Source: Acidobacteriota bacterium
GTDB taxonomy: Bacteria; Acidobacteriota; Blastocatellia; UBA7656
Reading direction: 5' to 3'
Assembly: GCA_038040445.1 (NCBI GenBank)
Contig: JBBPIG010000001.1
Coordinates: 30,402 to 94,401 of the forward strand
Length of the DNA stretch: 64,000 nucleotides
The position numbers were made by a program, and so were the translations under genes. The notes beneath the pieces are model-generated. The model was given only the letters and a program-made list of their open reading frames with translations, searched no databases and was not told the origin of the DNA. Below, piece by piece: positions 10,166 through 18,964 of the stretch (the first letter of the stretch is position 1; every line of letters starts with the position of its first letter).

Positions 10166-11854
10166 ATGGAAAGCGTAGTCGAAGTTGTCGTGCCACCTCG
10201 CACTCATTACGTCAACGCGACGTACGGCGTGAAGTCGTGGCTGCTCACGACGGATCACAAGCGCATCGCGCTTCTCTATCTGGCGTCGGTGACATTTTTC
10301 TTCTTCCTTGGCGGCTTGTTTGCCGTGTTGATTCGTCTCGAGCTGCTCACGCCGCAAGGCGATCTGGTTCAAGCCGAAACTTACAACCGGCTGTTCACGA
10401 TGCACGGCGTGGTGATGGTGTTCTTCTTTCTGATACCGGCGATACCGGCGGTGCTGGGAAACTTTCTTGTCCCGCTGATGATCGGCGCGAAGGACCTCGC
10501 CTTCCCGAAGCTAAACCTTCTTAGCTGGTACATCTACATCGCCGGAGCCTCGTTCACGGTCCTTGCCATAGTTCTGGGGGGCGTCGATACGGGTTGGACG
10601 TTTTATACGCCGTACAGCTCGACCTATTCGAACGGCAACGTGATTCTGAGCGGCATCGGAATTTTCATAACCGGTTTCTCCTCGATCCTGACCGGGCTGA
10701 ACTTTATTGTCACGATTCATACGATGCGGGCGCCCGGGCTGACATGGTTCAGGCTGCCGCTGTTCATCTGGTCGCACTACGCGACCAGCTTGATCATGAT
10801 CCTGGGGACTCCGGTCATCGCAGTGACCGTGTTGTTGCTGGCCCTCGAGCGATTGGTTCACATCGGCATCTTCGATCCGGCATTGGGGGGCGACCCGGTC
10901 TTGTTCCAGCATCTGTTCTGGTTCTACTCGCACCCGGCGGTCTACATAATGGTGTTGCCGGCGATGGGGGTGATCAGCGAGCTGATAGCGAACATGGCCA
11001 GGAAGAATATCTTCGGCTACAAGTTCGTTGCCATGGCCAGTATAGCCATCGCGGTATTCGGCTTTCTTGTATGGGGTCATCATCTGTTCGTCAGCACCCA
11101 GTCAGTTTATGCGGGGATGGTCTTCTCTGTGTTGAGCTACGCGGTCGGGATACCCTCGGCGGTGAAGGTGTTCAACTGGACAGCGACGCTCTACAAGGGA
11201 TCGATCTCTTACGACACGCCGATGCTTTATGCTTTTGGCTTTATCGGGTTTTTCATCATTGGCGGAATGACCGGTCTGTTTCTGGCGGCGCTGGGCATCG
11301 ATATTCACGTTCACGATACTTATTTCGTGGTCGCGCACTTTCATTACATCATGGTCGGCGGAACCATCATGGCTTATATGGGCGGGTTGCACTACTGGTG
11401 GCCCAAGATCACCGGCCGCATGTACCCGGAAGCCTGGGCGCGGTTCGCGGCGCTGGTAATCTTCGTCGGGTTCAACCTGACGTTCTTCCCTCAGTTCTTG
11501 CTCGGCTACATGGGTATGCCGCGCAGGTACTACGCGTATTCTTCGGAGTTTCAAGTATTGAACGTGATGTCTTCAGCGGGTGCGTCGATTCTCGGGATGG
11601 GGTACCTGATCCCGATGATCTATCTCATCTGGTCGATGAGGTACGGCCGGCACGCGCCGCCGAACCCGTGGGGGGCGTTTGGGCTTGAGTGGACCACCGC
11701 GTCGCCGCCTCCGACACAGAATTTCGAGAAGACTCCGGTGGTGACGTGGGAGGCCTACGAATTCAGACCTCGTGAGGAGATGGATGTCGTCAGCGTGAGA
11801 GATGTACTGGACCAGACGCTTCGACCGGGCGGAGTGAGGGACGATGGAGGATAG
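10166..11854 (+). CDS. ctaD: Cytochrome c oxidase subunit I, A2-type
   Basis: 562 residues with twelve hydrophobic helices. Haem and CuB ligands are visible: [11 protein letters not shown], the His-Tyr helix [14 protein letters not shown], and [11 protein letters not shown]. The YSHPAVY motif lacks the A1-type Glu (GHPEVY) and has the Tyr-Ser pair that marks the A2 proton channel, as in Rhodothermus and Thermus caa3 enzymes. The stop codon TAG (11852-11854) is part of the GAGGATAG repeat, so the last codons DDGG read into repeat DNA. ATG 10166 starts 11 bases after ctaC. Confidence 0.97.
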   Translation: MESVVEVVVPPRTHYVNATYGVKSWLLTTDHKRIALLYLASVTFFFFLGGLFAVLIRLELLTPQGDLVQAETYNRLFTMHGVVMVFFFLIPAIPAVLGNFLVPLMIGAKDLAFPKLNLLSWYIYIAGASFTVLAIVLGGVDTGWTFYTPYSSTYSNGNVILSGIGIFITGFSSILTGLNFIVTIHTMRAPGLTWFRLPLFIWSHYATSLIMILGTPVIAVTVLLLALERLVHIGIFDPALGGDPVLFQHLFWFYSHPAVYIMVLPAMGVISELIANMARKNIFGYKFVAMASIAIAVFGFLVWGHHLFVSTQSVYAGMVFSVLSYAVGIPSAVKVFNWTATLYKGSISYDTPMLYAFGFIGFFIIGGMTGLFLAALGIDIHVHDTYFVVAHFHYIMVGGTIMAYMGGLHYWWPKITGRMYPEAWARFAALVIFVGFNLTFFPQFLLGYMGMPRRYYAYSSEFQVLNVMSSAGASILGMGYLIPMIYLIWSMRYGRHAPPNPWGAFGLEWTTASPPPTQNFEKTPVVTWEAYEFRPREEMDVVSVRDVLDQTLRPGGVRDDGG

Positions 11855-12027
11855 AAGATAGAAGATTGAAGATCGAGGATAGAAGATAGAAGATGGAGGA
11901 TAGATGATAGAAGTTTGGAACAGAATTGAAATTGAAAATTACAAATTGAAAATTTCAAATTTTCAATTTTCTATCCTCGATCCTCGATCTTCTATCCTCG
12001 ATCTTCTATCCTCGATCTATCCTCACT
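11843..12027. repeat. Nested fold-back element: GAGGATAGA arms around an AAATTGAAAATT palindrome
   Basis: The left purine arm is about 11843-11910 (GATAGAAGATAGAAG units). The centre, about 11915-11970, is an AT-rich palindrome of TTGAAATTGAAAATT words and their complement. The right pyrimidine arm is about 11971-12027 (CTATCCTCGATCTT units). The whole is a palindrome of about 185 bp that starts inside the ctaD coding end and stops just before the ctaE Shine-Dalgarno. It has no gene inside. Confidence 0.9.
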
Positions 12028-12045
12028 CTCGGATGGAGAATTGAC

Positions 12046-12717
12046 TTGTCAGATACTCACACAGCAACACATGCCGGGCTGGCGCACCACTTCGACGATC
12101 TCGAGCAGCAGCGAGAGGCCGGGACGCTCGGGATGTGGGCTTTCCTGGTCACCGAGGTGATGTTCTTCGGTGGCCTGTTCCTGGCCTACATCCTGTATCG
12201 ATCGAAGTATTCGGTTTCATTTGAAGCCGCCAGCGCGCACCTCGATTGGAAGCTTGGTGGGTTTAATACAATCGTTCTGATTTGCAGCAGCCTGACGATG
12301 GCGCTTGCGGTTTTTTACGCCCAGACTGGAAGCCGCCGGAAATTGATCGCTTTTCTGATACTCACTGAAATCCTCGGTTTGACGTTTCTTGCCGTGAAGG
12401 CTTACGAGTATCACGACAAGTGGGTACATCATTTGGTGCCGGGGCTTCGCCCGTTTGAATGGACCGGAGACGGAGACCCTGGAAACGTCGAGATGTTCTA
12501 CTGGTTATATTTTGCGATGACAGGCGTGCATGCGCTGCACATGATAATCGGCATCGGCGTGTTGACCGTCCTGATTCTAATGGCTCGGCGCGGCCGCTTC
12601 ACTCCCGAGTACAATTCGCCGGTTGTGCTGTCGGGTCTCTACTGGCACTTCGTGGATATCGTTTGGATTTTTCTATTCCCGTTGCTCTATCTGCTCGGCG
12701 CGCATCAGGGTCATTGA
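12046..12717 (+). CDS. ctaE: Cytochrome c oxidase subunit III
   Basis: 223 residues, five to six membrane helices. Family motifs are GMWAFLVTEVMFFGGLFLAY, FNTIVLICSSLTMALAV, MFYWLYFAMTGVHALHM and the C-terminal LYWHFVDIVWIFLFPLLYL. TTG 12046 is preceded by GGATGGAG at 12031-12038, which supports it. It follows ctaD after the long fold-back element and precedes ctaF by 11 bases. Confidence 0.95.
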   Translation: MSDTHTATHAGLAHHFDDLEQQREAGTLGMWAFLVTEVMFFGGLFLAYILYRSKYSVSFEAASAHLDWKLGGFNTIVLICSSLTMALAVFYAQTGSRRKLIAFLILTEILGLTFLAVKAYEYHDKWVHHLVPGLRPFEWTGDGDPGNVEMFYWLYFAMTGVHALHMIIGIGVLTVLILMARRGRFTPEYNSPVVLSGLYWHFVDIVWIFLFPLLYLLGAHQGH

Positions 12718-12728
12718 AGGACGGATTC

Positions 12729-13025
12729 ATGACAGAGCACATCGTTCCAAAGAAAACGTACTTCGTGATTTTCGGCGCCCTGATGGTGTTCACGGTAGCC
12801 ACGGTCATCGTCGCCCGATACGATCTCGGCCGGTGGAATGCGGTCCTAGCGCTGACAATCGCGGTCTTGAAAGCCACGCTCGTGGTGCTCTACTTCATGC
12901 ATGTGCGTTACGGTTCTCGATTGACGTGGGTTTTCGCGTGCGCCGGTTTCTTCTGGCTGGCCATCATGGTGGCGCTGACGTTGAGCGATTACATGACTCG
13001 AGGCTGGCTTACGATGGCTCACTAA
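12729..13025 (+). CDS. ctaF: Cytochrome c oxidase subunit IV (prokaryotic COX4 type)
   Basis: 98 residues with three helices: YFVIFGALMVFTVATVIVA, AVLALTIAVLKATLVVLYFM (with the family motif KATLVVLYFMH) and WVFACAGFFWLAIMVALTL. The small subunit helps assemble or stabilise the oxidase. ATG 12729 begins MTEHIVPKKTY; a longer open frame upstream overlaps ctaE and was not used. It ends the respiratory operon. Confidence 0.92.
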   Translation: MTEHIVPKKTYFVIFGALMVFTVATVIVARYDLGRWNAVLALTIAVLKATLVVLYFMHVRYGSRLTWVFACAGFFWLAIMVALTLSDYMTRGWLTMAH

Positions 13026-13075
13026 CCCTTCGCGCGACAGCCCAACTTCCGATTTCAGTCTTACTCCGTATGTTT

Positions 13076-13117
13076 GCGCCGAACTCTGAACCCGGAACTC
13101 TGAACCCGGAACCCCAG
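13076..13117. repeat. GAACTCTGAACCCG direct repeat in the gap after ctaF
   Basis: Two to three copies of GAACTCTGAACCCG in tandem within the 13026-13238 gap. The same word family appears at about 35838-35855 (TGAACTCTGAACC). No gene was seen in the rest of the gap; GAGGAG near 13227 is a fair Shine-Dalgarno for the next gene. Confidence 0.7.
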
Positions 13118-13238
13118 ACGTTCCAGTTGTCGGATTTGGGCGACATTGCTATGATCCCGACATCACCGACGAGCCAACCAGGCGAATGGCACAAACTGAT
13201 TCGCTAACTTTCTTGTCGATTTTCGAGGAGCTGCTTCT

Positions 13239-14396
13239 ATGTTGAAAAGTTTAGTGTGCGTTGCGATCGCGAGTCTTTTGACTGCGGTAACGTCCTATGC
13301 GGCGGAACAGGGTCGCAAGGTTGTGATCTACGACGGTGTCGCCACCGAAGTGACCGCCGCAGCCGAAGGGTCGAAGGACCTTTGGGTAACCATTAAAGAC
13401 CTGAAACGGGCTACGCGGTTCGTGGTTAAGCCTCAAGGCATTTGCCGCGATGAGCTTTGCTTCCCGATTCCAAAAGGCAAGAAGACCGGGTTCCTATCCA
13501 AGAAAGGATCGGTCACTTGGTTCAACTTGAGCGAGTTCGCGCGGCTTGTTAAGCAGCCGGTCGCGCCCGATGAGAAGAATGCCGTGTGGTATTTCGGCAA
13601 GCGTGAGGATGAGCGCGGAACCTATCTGGCGTCGCTCGAAGCGCCAGACTTTACGCTGCCCGACATGTCCGGGCGCACGCATTCGTTGTCGGACTTTCGC
13701 GGCAAGAAGGTATTGCTGGTGACCTGGGCTTCGTGGTGAGGGTGCCGCTTCGATCTGCCAGGATGGCAATCGCTATATCACGAACTGAAGGGCAAGAACT
13801 TTGAGATCATCTCGATAGCTCAGGACACAGGCGGCGTGAAGGATGCGGGACCGTGGATCACCGCGGCGAAGGCCGAATTCACCGCGTTGATCGACGACAA
13901 ACACATCGTGACGCAGCTCTACAACATGGTAAACGTCCCGACTGCGGTTTGGATCAACGAGCGGGGGCGGATCGTCCGGCCCAACGAAGTGGGCTACGTC
14001 GATAATCGGTACAAGGCCATGCACGGCATCGATGCCGGGCCGTACCTGGACGCAATACGGGATTGGGCGGCGAATGGAGAGCGCAGCGCGTTCTTGATGA
14101 GCGAGGCGGAGCTGAGAGAACGAATGAAACCGCCAAGTCCCGATCGCGCGATGGCCGACGTAGAGTTCGCGCTTGGCGAGTATCTATACAAGAACGGCAA
14201 GGGTCCGGATGCGATTCCGCACTTCAAGGAAGCTCAGCGGCTGTCACCTGACAATTGGAACTACAAACGGCAGGCGTGGGCGTTGTCGGATGCCGAACGG
14301 GACTACGGCACGAGTTTCATGAAGGAAGTACAGAAGCTGAATGGGAAGCCTTACTACGAGCCGAGGAAACTGCCGGAGGCGAAGAAGCAGCAATAG
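13239..14396 (+). CDS. Probable selenoprotein: secreted thioredoxin-fold (TlpA/AhpC-like) protein with in-frame UGA
   Basis: A signal peptide (LVCVAIASLLTAVTSYAA) starts an open frame that is interrupted only by TGA at 13737 and continues in the same frame to 14396, 385 residues if UGA is read. The context is VTWASW-U167-G-C169-RFDLP, where family members carry Cys at the first position of the redox motif. After it come the thioredoxin features IISIAQDTGG, VNVPTAVWIN and RIVRP, then a TPR-like tail (GPDAIPHFKEAQRLSPDNW). An N-terminal domain (residues 25-125) contains CRDELC. An SECIS-like hairpin follows the UGA. The alternative is a Cys-to-stop mutation or base error; continued frame and hairpin argue for selenocysteine. 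The protein probably reduces a periplasmic thiol or peroxide substrate; the substrate is unknown. Confidence 0.72.
13737..13772 (+). promoter_or_regulatory. UGA codon with candidate bacterial SECIS hairpin
   Basis: The UGA is at 13737-13739. Downstream, CGAT (13751-13754) pairs with ATCG (13769-13772) and TGCC (13756-13759) pairs with GGCA (13765-13768), leaving one bulged C (13755) and the 5-nt loop AGGAT. The loop starts 20 nt after the UGA and has GG near its start. Distance, short stem with bulge and G-containing loop agree with the bacterial SECIS recognised by SelB. It was folded by eye only. Confidence 0.6.
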
Positions 14397-14623
14397 CGAG
14401 ATCGATGGTTCCGGCGGTCGAAGGCTAATCAAGAGACATCTGACTGAAACGAATAAACAGTTCGCTCAATAGCGGTTGTAGCCTAGATTCTCGTCGTACC
14501 GATTGCCTAACTCAGGAGACTGGTTAGATCGTCGCGTCCCTTTCTTGGTATCCGTTGAAACCGAATCCGATGCGAAACCATTTTGGTTGCGCACTGACGT
14601 AGTTCTTCCCTATCCTGATTCGG

Positions 14624-14908
14624 GTGAAGATTCGCTTCTACCTCGACACAGCTACGGGACTGCCGCACATTTATCAACACGGCATAGACGAGGGCGAAAT
14701 CGAAGGTATTCTGACAAGTCCCGGTGAGGACCGCCCGGGCCGCGAGGGTTCGCGAGTTGCGATCGGGCAGACCTCGGCTGGCCGATATCTGCGCGTGATC
14801 TACGTGCGCGATCCTGAACCCGATAGCGTCTTCGTCATCACGGCTTATGAACTTGGAGTAAAAGCACTCTCAGCGTATCGGCGAAGACAAAGAAAGAAAC
14901 ATAGATGA
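14624..14908 (+). CDS. Small protein, possibly a toxin-like (DUF4258-type) partner
   Basis: 94 residues: MKIRFYLDTATGLPHIYQHG, EGEIEGILTSPGEDRPGREG, then a beta-rich TSAGRYLRVIYVRDPEPDSVFVITAYEL and a basic C-terminus. The build (short alpha/beta fold, GRYLRVIYV and FVITAYEL strands, basic tail) resembles RelE-like or DUF4258 proteins. GTG 14624 is the only suitable start. It overlaps the next gene by ATGA, typical of two-gene modules. Toxin activity is a guess from size, order and overlap. Confidence 0.6.
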   Translation: MKIRFYLDTATGLPHIYQHGIDEGEIEGILTSPGEDRPGREGSRVAIGQTSAGRYLRVIYVRDPEPDSVFVITAYELGVKALSAYRRRQRKKHR

Positions 14909-15126
14909 AACCGAACAAGTATCCAACCGGTTGGAATGAGCGTAAGGTTCGCAAGGTGCTAAAGCACTACGAGTCGCAGACTGAGGACGAGGCCATCGCA
15001 GAAGACGAAGCGGCCTTTGAGCTGAAAGATCAGACCGTGATGGTCGTCCCCAAGAAACTCGTTCCGAAAATCACTCGGCTTATAGAGCAACAACGTCCGC
15101 GCTCGAGCCGTGCGTCGAAGGCTTAA
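14905..15126 (+). CDS. Small acidic protein, possibly antitoxin-like
   Basis: 73 residues beginning MKPNKYPTGWNERKVRKVL, with an acidic middle (ESQTEDEAIAEDEAAFEL) and the strand QTVMVVPKKLVPKITRLIEQ. It overlaps the upstream gene by four bases (ATGA), so the pair is translationally coupled. The pattern of a longer basic protein followed by a shorter acidic one suits a toxin-antitoxin pair, but no DNA-binding motif is obvious. Confidence 0.6.
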   Translation: MKPNKYPTGWNERKVRKVLKHYESQTEDEAIAEDEAAFELKDQTVMVVPKKLVPKITRLIEQQRPRSSRASKA

Positions 15127-15128
15127 TA

Positions 15129-15149
15129 GTTACCCGGCTCGCCGGTAAC
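15129..15149. other. Short perfect hairpin after the two-gene pair
   Basis: GTTACC-C-GGC and GCCGGTAAC can pair over nine bases with one bulged C and a two-base loop (TC), so the tip must open slightly. No T-run follows, so it is not a classic terminator. It could mark the transcript end of the 14624-15126 pair. Confidence 0.4.
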
Positions 15150-15220
15150 GTTGAGAGGGTGAGTCCCTGCGCCGGAAGCGCGCGCTCCAGAGTGCAGAGT
15201 CAGCTACCTGATAAGACGTT

Positions 15221-15772
15221 ATGCCAGCACAAACGATTCAAAAGTCACTCATCAAACTCACTCTCAACGGCGAGCAGACCGAAGTCGCTTTTGCACCGCA
15301 CAAGACACTGCTTGAAGTTCTGCGAGAAGATCTGGCGCTTACCGGAACCAAGCACGGATGCGAGCTTGGCGAGTGCGGCGTGTGTACGGTGTTGATCGAT
15401 GGCCAGCCGATGCTCTCGTGTCTCTTTCTCGGTCTCGATGCAGAAGGCCGCGAGGTGACTAGCATAGAGGGCATGGCTGCGGGGGGGCAGCTTCATCCGT
15501 TGCAAGAGACATTCGCCGATCTTGGCGCCGCCCAGTGCGGCTACTGTACGCCGGCCTTTCTGCTGGTTGCCAAAGAACTGCTTGAAAAGAATTCGGCTCC
15601 GACGCGAGGGGAGATTCAAGACGCGCTGGCGGGGAACCTATGCCGGTGTACCGGCTACATAAAAATCTACGAAGCAGTGGAACTGGCTGCTGCGAGAATG
15701 CGCGGCGAGGAGGTCGAACCCGCAAGGGAGATTCTCTACGGCATTGACGGCGCGGCAATCGAGAAACGATGA
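15221..15772 (+). CDS. Molybdenum hydroxylase small subunit, two [2Fe-2S] clusters
   Basis: 183 residues. The plant-type ferredoxin cluster is in GCELGECGVCTVLIDG with a fourth Cys in PMLSCLFL. The second cluster is in AAQCGYCTPAFLL and LAGNLCRCTGYIKI. It belongs to the xanthine oxidase family and passes electrons from the Mo subunit to FAD. The rest of the enzyme is encoded at 16500-18932 and 19888-20883. The FAD subunit suggests a 4-hydroxybenzoyl-CoA-reductase-like enzyme, but the substrate is not fixed by sequence. The C-terminus is longer than usual (GEEVEPAREILYGIDG). Confidence 0.92.
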   Translation: MPAQTIQKSLIKLTLNGEQTEVAFAPHKTLLEVLREDLALTGTKHGCELGECGVCTVLIDGQPMLSCLFLGLDAEGREVTSIEGMAAGGQLHPLQETFADLGAAQCGYCTPAFLLVAKELLEKNSAPTRGEIQDALAGNLCRCTGYIKIYEAVELAAARMRGEEVEPAREILYGIDGAAIEKR

Positions 15773-15807
15773 TGCTCTTTAGCAGCGAAGTGCCTGGGTG
15801 GTGACCT

Positions 15808-16443
15808 ATGAGCCTACGAAAAGAAGATCAGCTTTTTACGATCGAATACCCGGAGTCGGACGGTGAACCCATGGCTGAGACCGACGTGCACTATCGTCTG
15901 ATGACTGATCTGCGGTTCGAACTCGAACAGTTCTTTCGTGACGACGAGGATGTCTACGTTTCGGGAAACATCTTGCTTTACTACGTCGAGGGCAATCCGA
16001 AGAAACGTGTCGCTCCCGATGTGCTCGTCGCGCGCGGCGTCCGAAGAGGCGAGCGCCGCGTATACAAGCTCTGGGAGGAGGGACGGGCTCCGGATGTCGT
16101 GTTTGAAGTCTCTTCGCGACAGACGTGGAGGGAGGACCTCAACACAAAGTGGCGATTGTACGAAGACCTCGGGGTGAAGGAGTACTTCATCTTCGATCCG
16201 GAATACGACTATCTTGTTGAGCCGCTCATTGCCTGGAGGCTGGAATCGGGCCGCTACGAAGCGGTGGAGGTCGTCGAGGGAGCCGTCAAGAGCGAAGTGT
16301 TGGACCTGGAACTGGTCAATACTGGAGAGACTCTGCGTCTCCGGAATCTCGTGACGGGTCAATTCTTGCTCACGCCTTCGGAACTCGCGGAAGAGGCCGA
16401 TCGTCTTCGACGGGAAGTTGAGCAGCTCAGGGGTAAGAGTTAG
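15808..16443 (+). CDS. Uma2-family (DUF820) putative endonuclease
   Basis: 211 residues. The PD-(D/E)xK-like core is visible as YVSGNILLYYVEG, VAPDVLVARG and PDVVFEVSSRQTWREDL, then KWRLYEDLGVKEYFIFDP and DYLVEPLIAWRLESGRYE. The C-terminus is a short coiled coil (LAEEADRLRREVEQL), common in Uma2 proteins. Family role is unproven; most members occur in many copies per genome. It interrupts the molybdenum hydroxylase operon between small and large subunits, on the same strand. Confidence 0.9.
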   Translation: MSLRKEDQLFTIEYPESDGEPMAETDVHYRLMTDLRFELEQFFRDDEDVYVSGNILLYYVEGNPKKRVAPDVLVARGVRRGERRVYKLWEEGRAPDVVFEVSSRQTWREDLNTKWRLYEDLGVKEYFIFDPEYDYLVEPLIAWRLESGRYEAVEVVEGAVKSEVLDLELVNTGETLRLRNLVTGQFLLTPSELAEEADRLRREVEQLRGKS

Positions 16444-16499
16444 ACGAGCCGGGCGGTCGCTCCGAAAGCCGTTATTATTCGTTATTATTCGGTCTATCC

Positions 16500-18932
16500 A
16501 TGCCAACTAACAACCGCGGTGAAGATCAGTTGAGAGTAGTCGGAAAACCTCTCCGCAAAGTCGATGCTCGCGCGAAGTGCACGGGGCAAACTCGATTCGC
16601 CGATGACATCATTCTTCCGCGAATGCTGTTCGCCAAGCTGCTCCGCTCGCCCGTCCCTCACGCTTTGATCAAGCACATTGACGTTTCAAAAGCCCTCGAG
16701 CTTCCCGGCGTAGTCGCAGTCCTCACCGGCAAAGAACTGCCAATCCCTTACGGCATCCTGCCAGTCAGCGAGGACGAGCACGCGCTGTGCATCAATAAAG
16801 TCCGCTTCATCGGCGACCCCGTCGCCGCGATCGCCGCACTCGACGAAGACACCGCCTTCGATGCGATGGATCTTATCGAGGTCGAGTACGAATCGCTCAC
16901 GTCAATCGCGTCAATAGAAGGCGCATTGAATACGCCCGAGCCGCGCATTCACGAGTACGGCGACGGCGGCAACGTACACAAGAAAGTGTCGCTCGAGTTC
17001 GGCGACGTTGAAGAGGGATTTGCTGAAGCCGATCTTATTCGAGAAGACGTTTTCTTCTATGAAGGCAACACCCATTTGCCACTGGAGCAGCACGCGGCAG
17101 TTGCTGTCTTAGATCCGGACGAAAAGCTGACGCTGTGGAGCGCGACTCAGACTCCCCACTACGTGCATCGCGCGCTTGCCAAGGTGCTGGAGATGCCGGC
17201 CAGTCACATTCGAGTGATTGCTACTCCGAACGGCGGAGGCTTCGGCGGCAAGAGCGATCCGTTCAATCACGAGATTGTCGTCGCGAAGCTCGCGATGATG
17301 ACCGGCCGCCCGGTTAAGATCACGCTGACGCGCGAAGAAGTCTTCTATTGTCATCGCGGCCGGCATCCGGTGTTGATGTGGGTGAAGACCGGAGTAAAGA
17401 ATGACGGCGCGATCACGGCGATGCACTTCCGCTCGCTGCTCGACGGCGGGGCATACGGCAGCTACGGCGTCGCGAGCACTTTTTACACCGGCGCGCTTCA
17501 GACCGTGACCTACGAAGTCCCGCGCTACAAGTTTGAAGGCCTTCGAGTCTTCACCAACAAGCCTCCTTGCGGGCCGAAGCGGGGACACGGTACCCCTCAG
17601 CCTAGATTCGCGCTGGAAGTTCAGATCGACAAGATAGCTGAAGAGCTTCAGCTTGATCCGGTCGAGATGCGCAGGCGGCACCTGGTGAAGCCCAATACCG
17701 TTACCGCGAACTATCTTCGCGTTGGGAGCGTCGGGCTGGGCGATTGCATCGACAAAGTTGCCGGCGCATCGGACTGGAAGGCCAGGTTTCAAAAGCTGCC
17801 TTATGGCAAGGGCGTCGGCTTCGCGTGCAGCTCTTACATCTGCGGCGCAGGCTTGCCCATCTACTGGAACAACATGCCGCATTCCGGTGTTCAGCTTCGG
17901 CTGGATCGTCAAGGCGGCGTGTGCGTGATGTGCGGCTCGATCGACATAGGCCAGGGTTCTGATTCCATTCTTGCCTACATCGTGGCTGAAGTGCTGGGCA
18001 TCGACCCGTTCGACATTCGCGTCCTCACTGCCGACACCGATCTCACACCCGTTGATCTGGGCAGCTACTCGAGCCGCGTCACGCTGATGACCGGGCACGC
18101 GGCGCTGCAAGCCGCCGAACGCGCGCGCGAGTTGTTGGCTAAGGCCGTTGCCGAAAAGCTGGACGTTCCTACTGAATACATCACCTTCGCTGATCGCCGC
18201 GTCTTCGATGTTGAAGACGCCGAGCGAGGGATGACCTTTGCCGAAGCCGTGCAGCTTGCGGAATCGAAGTTCGGCGTGATAGGCACCGTCGGTTCTTACA
18301 CCCCGCCGCGCTCGCCGGGCAAATACAAAGGCGCGGGCGTCGGGCCTTCGCCGGCATACAGCTATTCGGCAGCGGTGGCAGAGGTGGACGTCGATCCGGA
18401 GACTGGAATCGTCGTGGTCGAGCGGGTCTGGATCGCTCACGACGTCGGGCAATCGATCAACCCTGCATTGGTGATGGGTCAGGTCGAGGGCAGCGTCTAC
18501 ATGGGTCTGGGCGAAGCATTGATGGAAGAGATGGCTTATCGCGGGAACCGAAACGTCGTGCATAAGTTTCCTTCGATGCTCGAGTACAAGAGCCCGACGA
18601 CGCTGGAGATGTGCGACGTGAAGACTATCTTGATTGAAGACCCTGATCCCAACGGACCCTTCGGCGCTAAGGAAGTCGGGCAAGGCCCCCTCCTGCCGGT
18701 TCCGCCCGCGGTTGTGAACGCGATCTACGACGCTGTCGGCGTGAGAATCGACGAAGTGCCCGCGACGCCTGAAAAAGTTCTGGCGGCAATTCGCGCGAAG
18801 GCTCAAGGGAAGGAGGGTCGCTTCGGCCCGAAGTCAGTTCCTGAAGTCGAGTGGCCCGAGCCGATCAGAGTGCCGACGCCGGCTGAAGGCGGAGATGGAA
18901 AGGAACTGCCGCGCGTGGCGGTGCATTCGTGA
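16500..18932 (+). CDS. Molybdenum hydroxylase large (molybdopterin cytosine dinucleotide) subunit
   Basis: 810 residues of the xanthine oxidase / CO dehydrogenase family. The N-terminal domain starts RVVGKPLRKVDARAKCTGQT. Cofactor-binding stretches are GGGFGGKSDPF, HGTPQPRFALE, SIDIGQGSDSIL and GSYSSRVTLMTGHAA. The catalytic Glu sits in GPFGAKEVGQGPLLP. The sequence resembles 4-hydroxybenzoyl-CoA reductase alpha subunits more than CO dehydrogenase (no AYRCSFR-type loop), but the substrate is not certain. The last 20 codons are partly duplicated 310 bp downstream (19245-19313), after an inserted antitoxin-like gene. Confidence 0.93.
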   Translation: MPTNNRGEDQLRVVGKPLRKVDARAKCTGQTRFADDIILPRMLFAKLLRSPVPHALIKHIDVSKALELPGVVAVLTGKELPIPYGILPVSEDEHALCINKVRFIGDPVAAIAALDEDTAFDAMDLIEVEYESLTSIASIEGALNTPEPRIHEYGDGGNVHKKVSLEFGDVEEGFAEADLIREDVFFYEGNTHLPLEQHAAVAVLDPDEKLTLWSATQTPHYVHRALAKVLEMPASHIRVIATPNGGGFGGKSDPFNHEIVVAKLAMMTGRPVKITLTREEVFYCHRGRHPVLMWVKTGVKNDGAITAMHFRSLLDGGAYGSYGVASTFYTGALQTVTYEVPRYKFEGLRVFTNKPPCGPKRGHGTPQPRFALEVQIDKIAEELQLDPVEMRRRHLVKPNTVTANYLRVGSVGLGDCIDKVAGASDWKARFQKLPYGKGVGFACSSYICGAGLPIYWNNMPHSGVQLRLDRQGGVCVMCGSIDIGQGSDSILAYIVAEVLGIDPFDIRVLTADTDLTPVDLGSYSSRVTLMTGHAALQAAERARELLAKAVAEKLDVPTEYITFADRRVFDVEDAERGMTFAEAVQLAESKFGVIGTVGSYTPPRSPGKYKGAGVGPSPAYSYSAAVAEVDVDPETGIVVVERVWIAHDVGQSINPALVMGQVEGSVYMGLGEALMEEMAYRGNRNVVHKFPSMLEYKSPTTLEMCDVKTILIEDPDPNGPFGAKEVGQGPLLPVPPAVVNAIYDAVGVRIDEVPATPEKVLAAIRAKAQGKEGRFGPKSVPEVEWPEPIRVPTPAEGGDGKELPRVAVHS

Positions 18933-18964
18933 GGCGATACTTGAGAGTAGCTAATACTAGCTGT

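Noticed and set aside
13737-13739. Ordinary stop codon, making two separate genes
   Set aside because: The downstream part lacks a start for 96 bases, continues in the same frame and completes the thioredoxin fold, so separate genes are unlikely; a point mutation remains possible and is noted.
14503-14727. Plus-strand ORF of 74 codons overlapping the small gene at 14624
   Set aside because: It overlaps the better-supported gene in another frame and its second half is a shadow of that gene.
17109-18806. Long open frame of 565 codons on the minus strand opposite the molybdenum subunit gene
   Set aside because: It mirrors the codon bias of the real gene on the plus strand, has no recognisable domain and no ribosome site.
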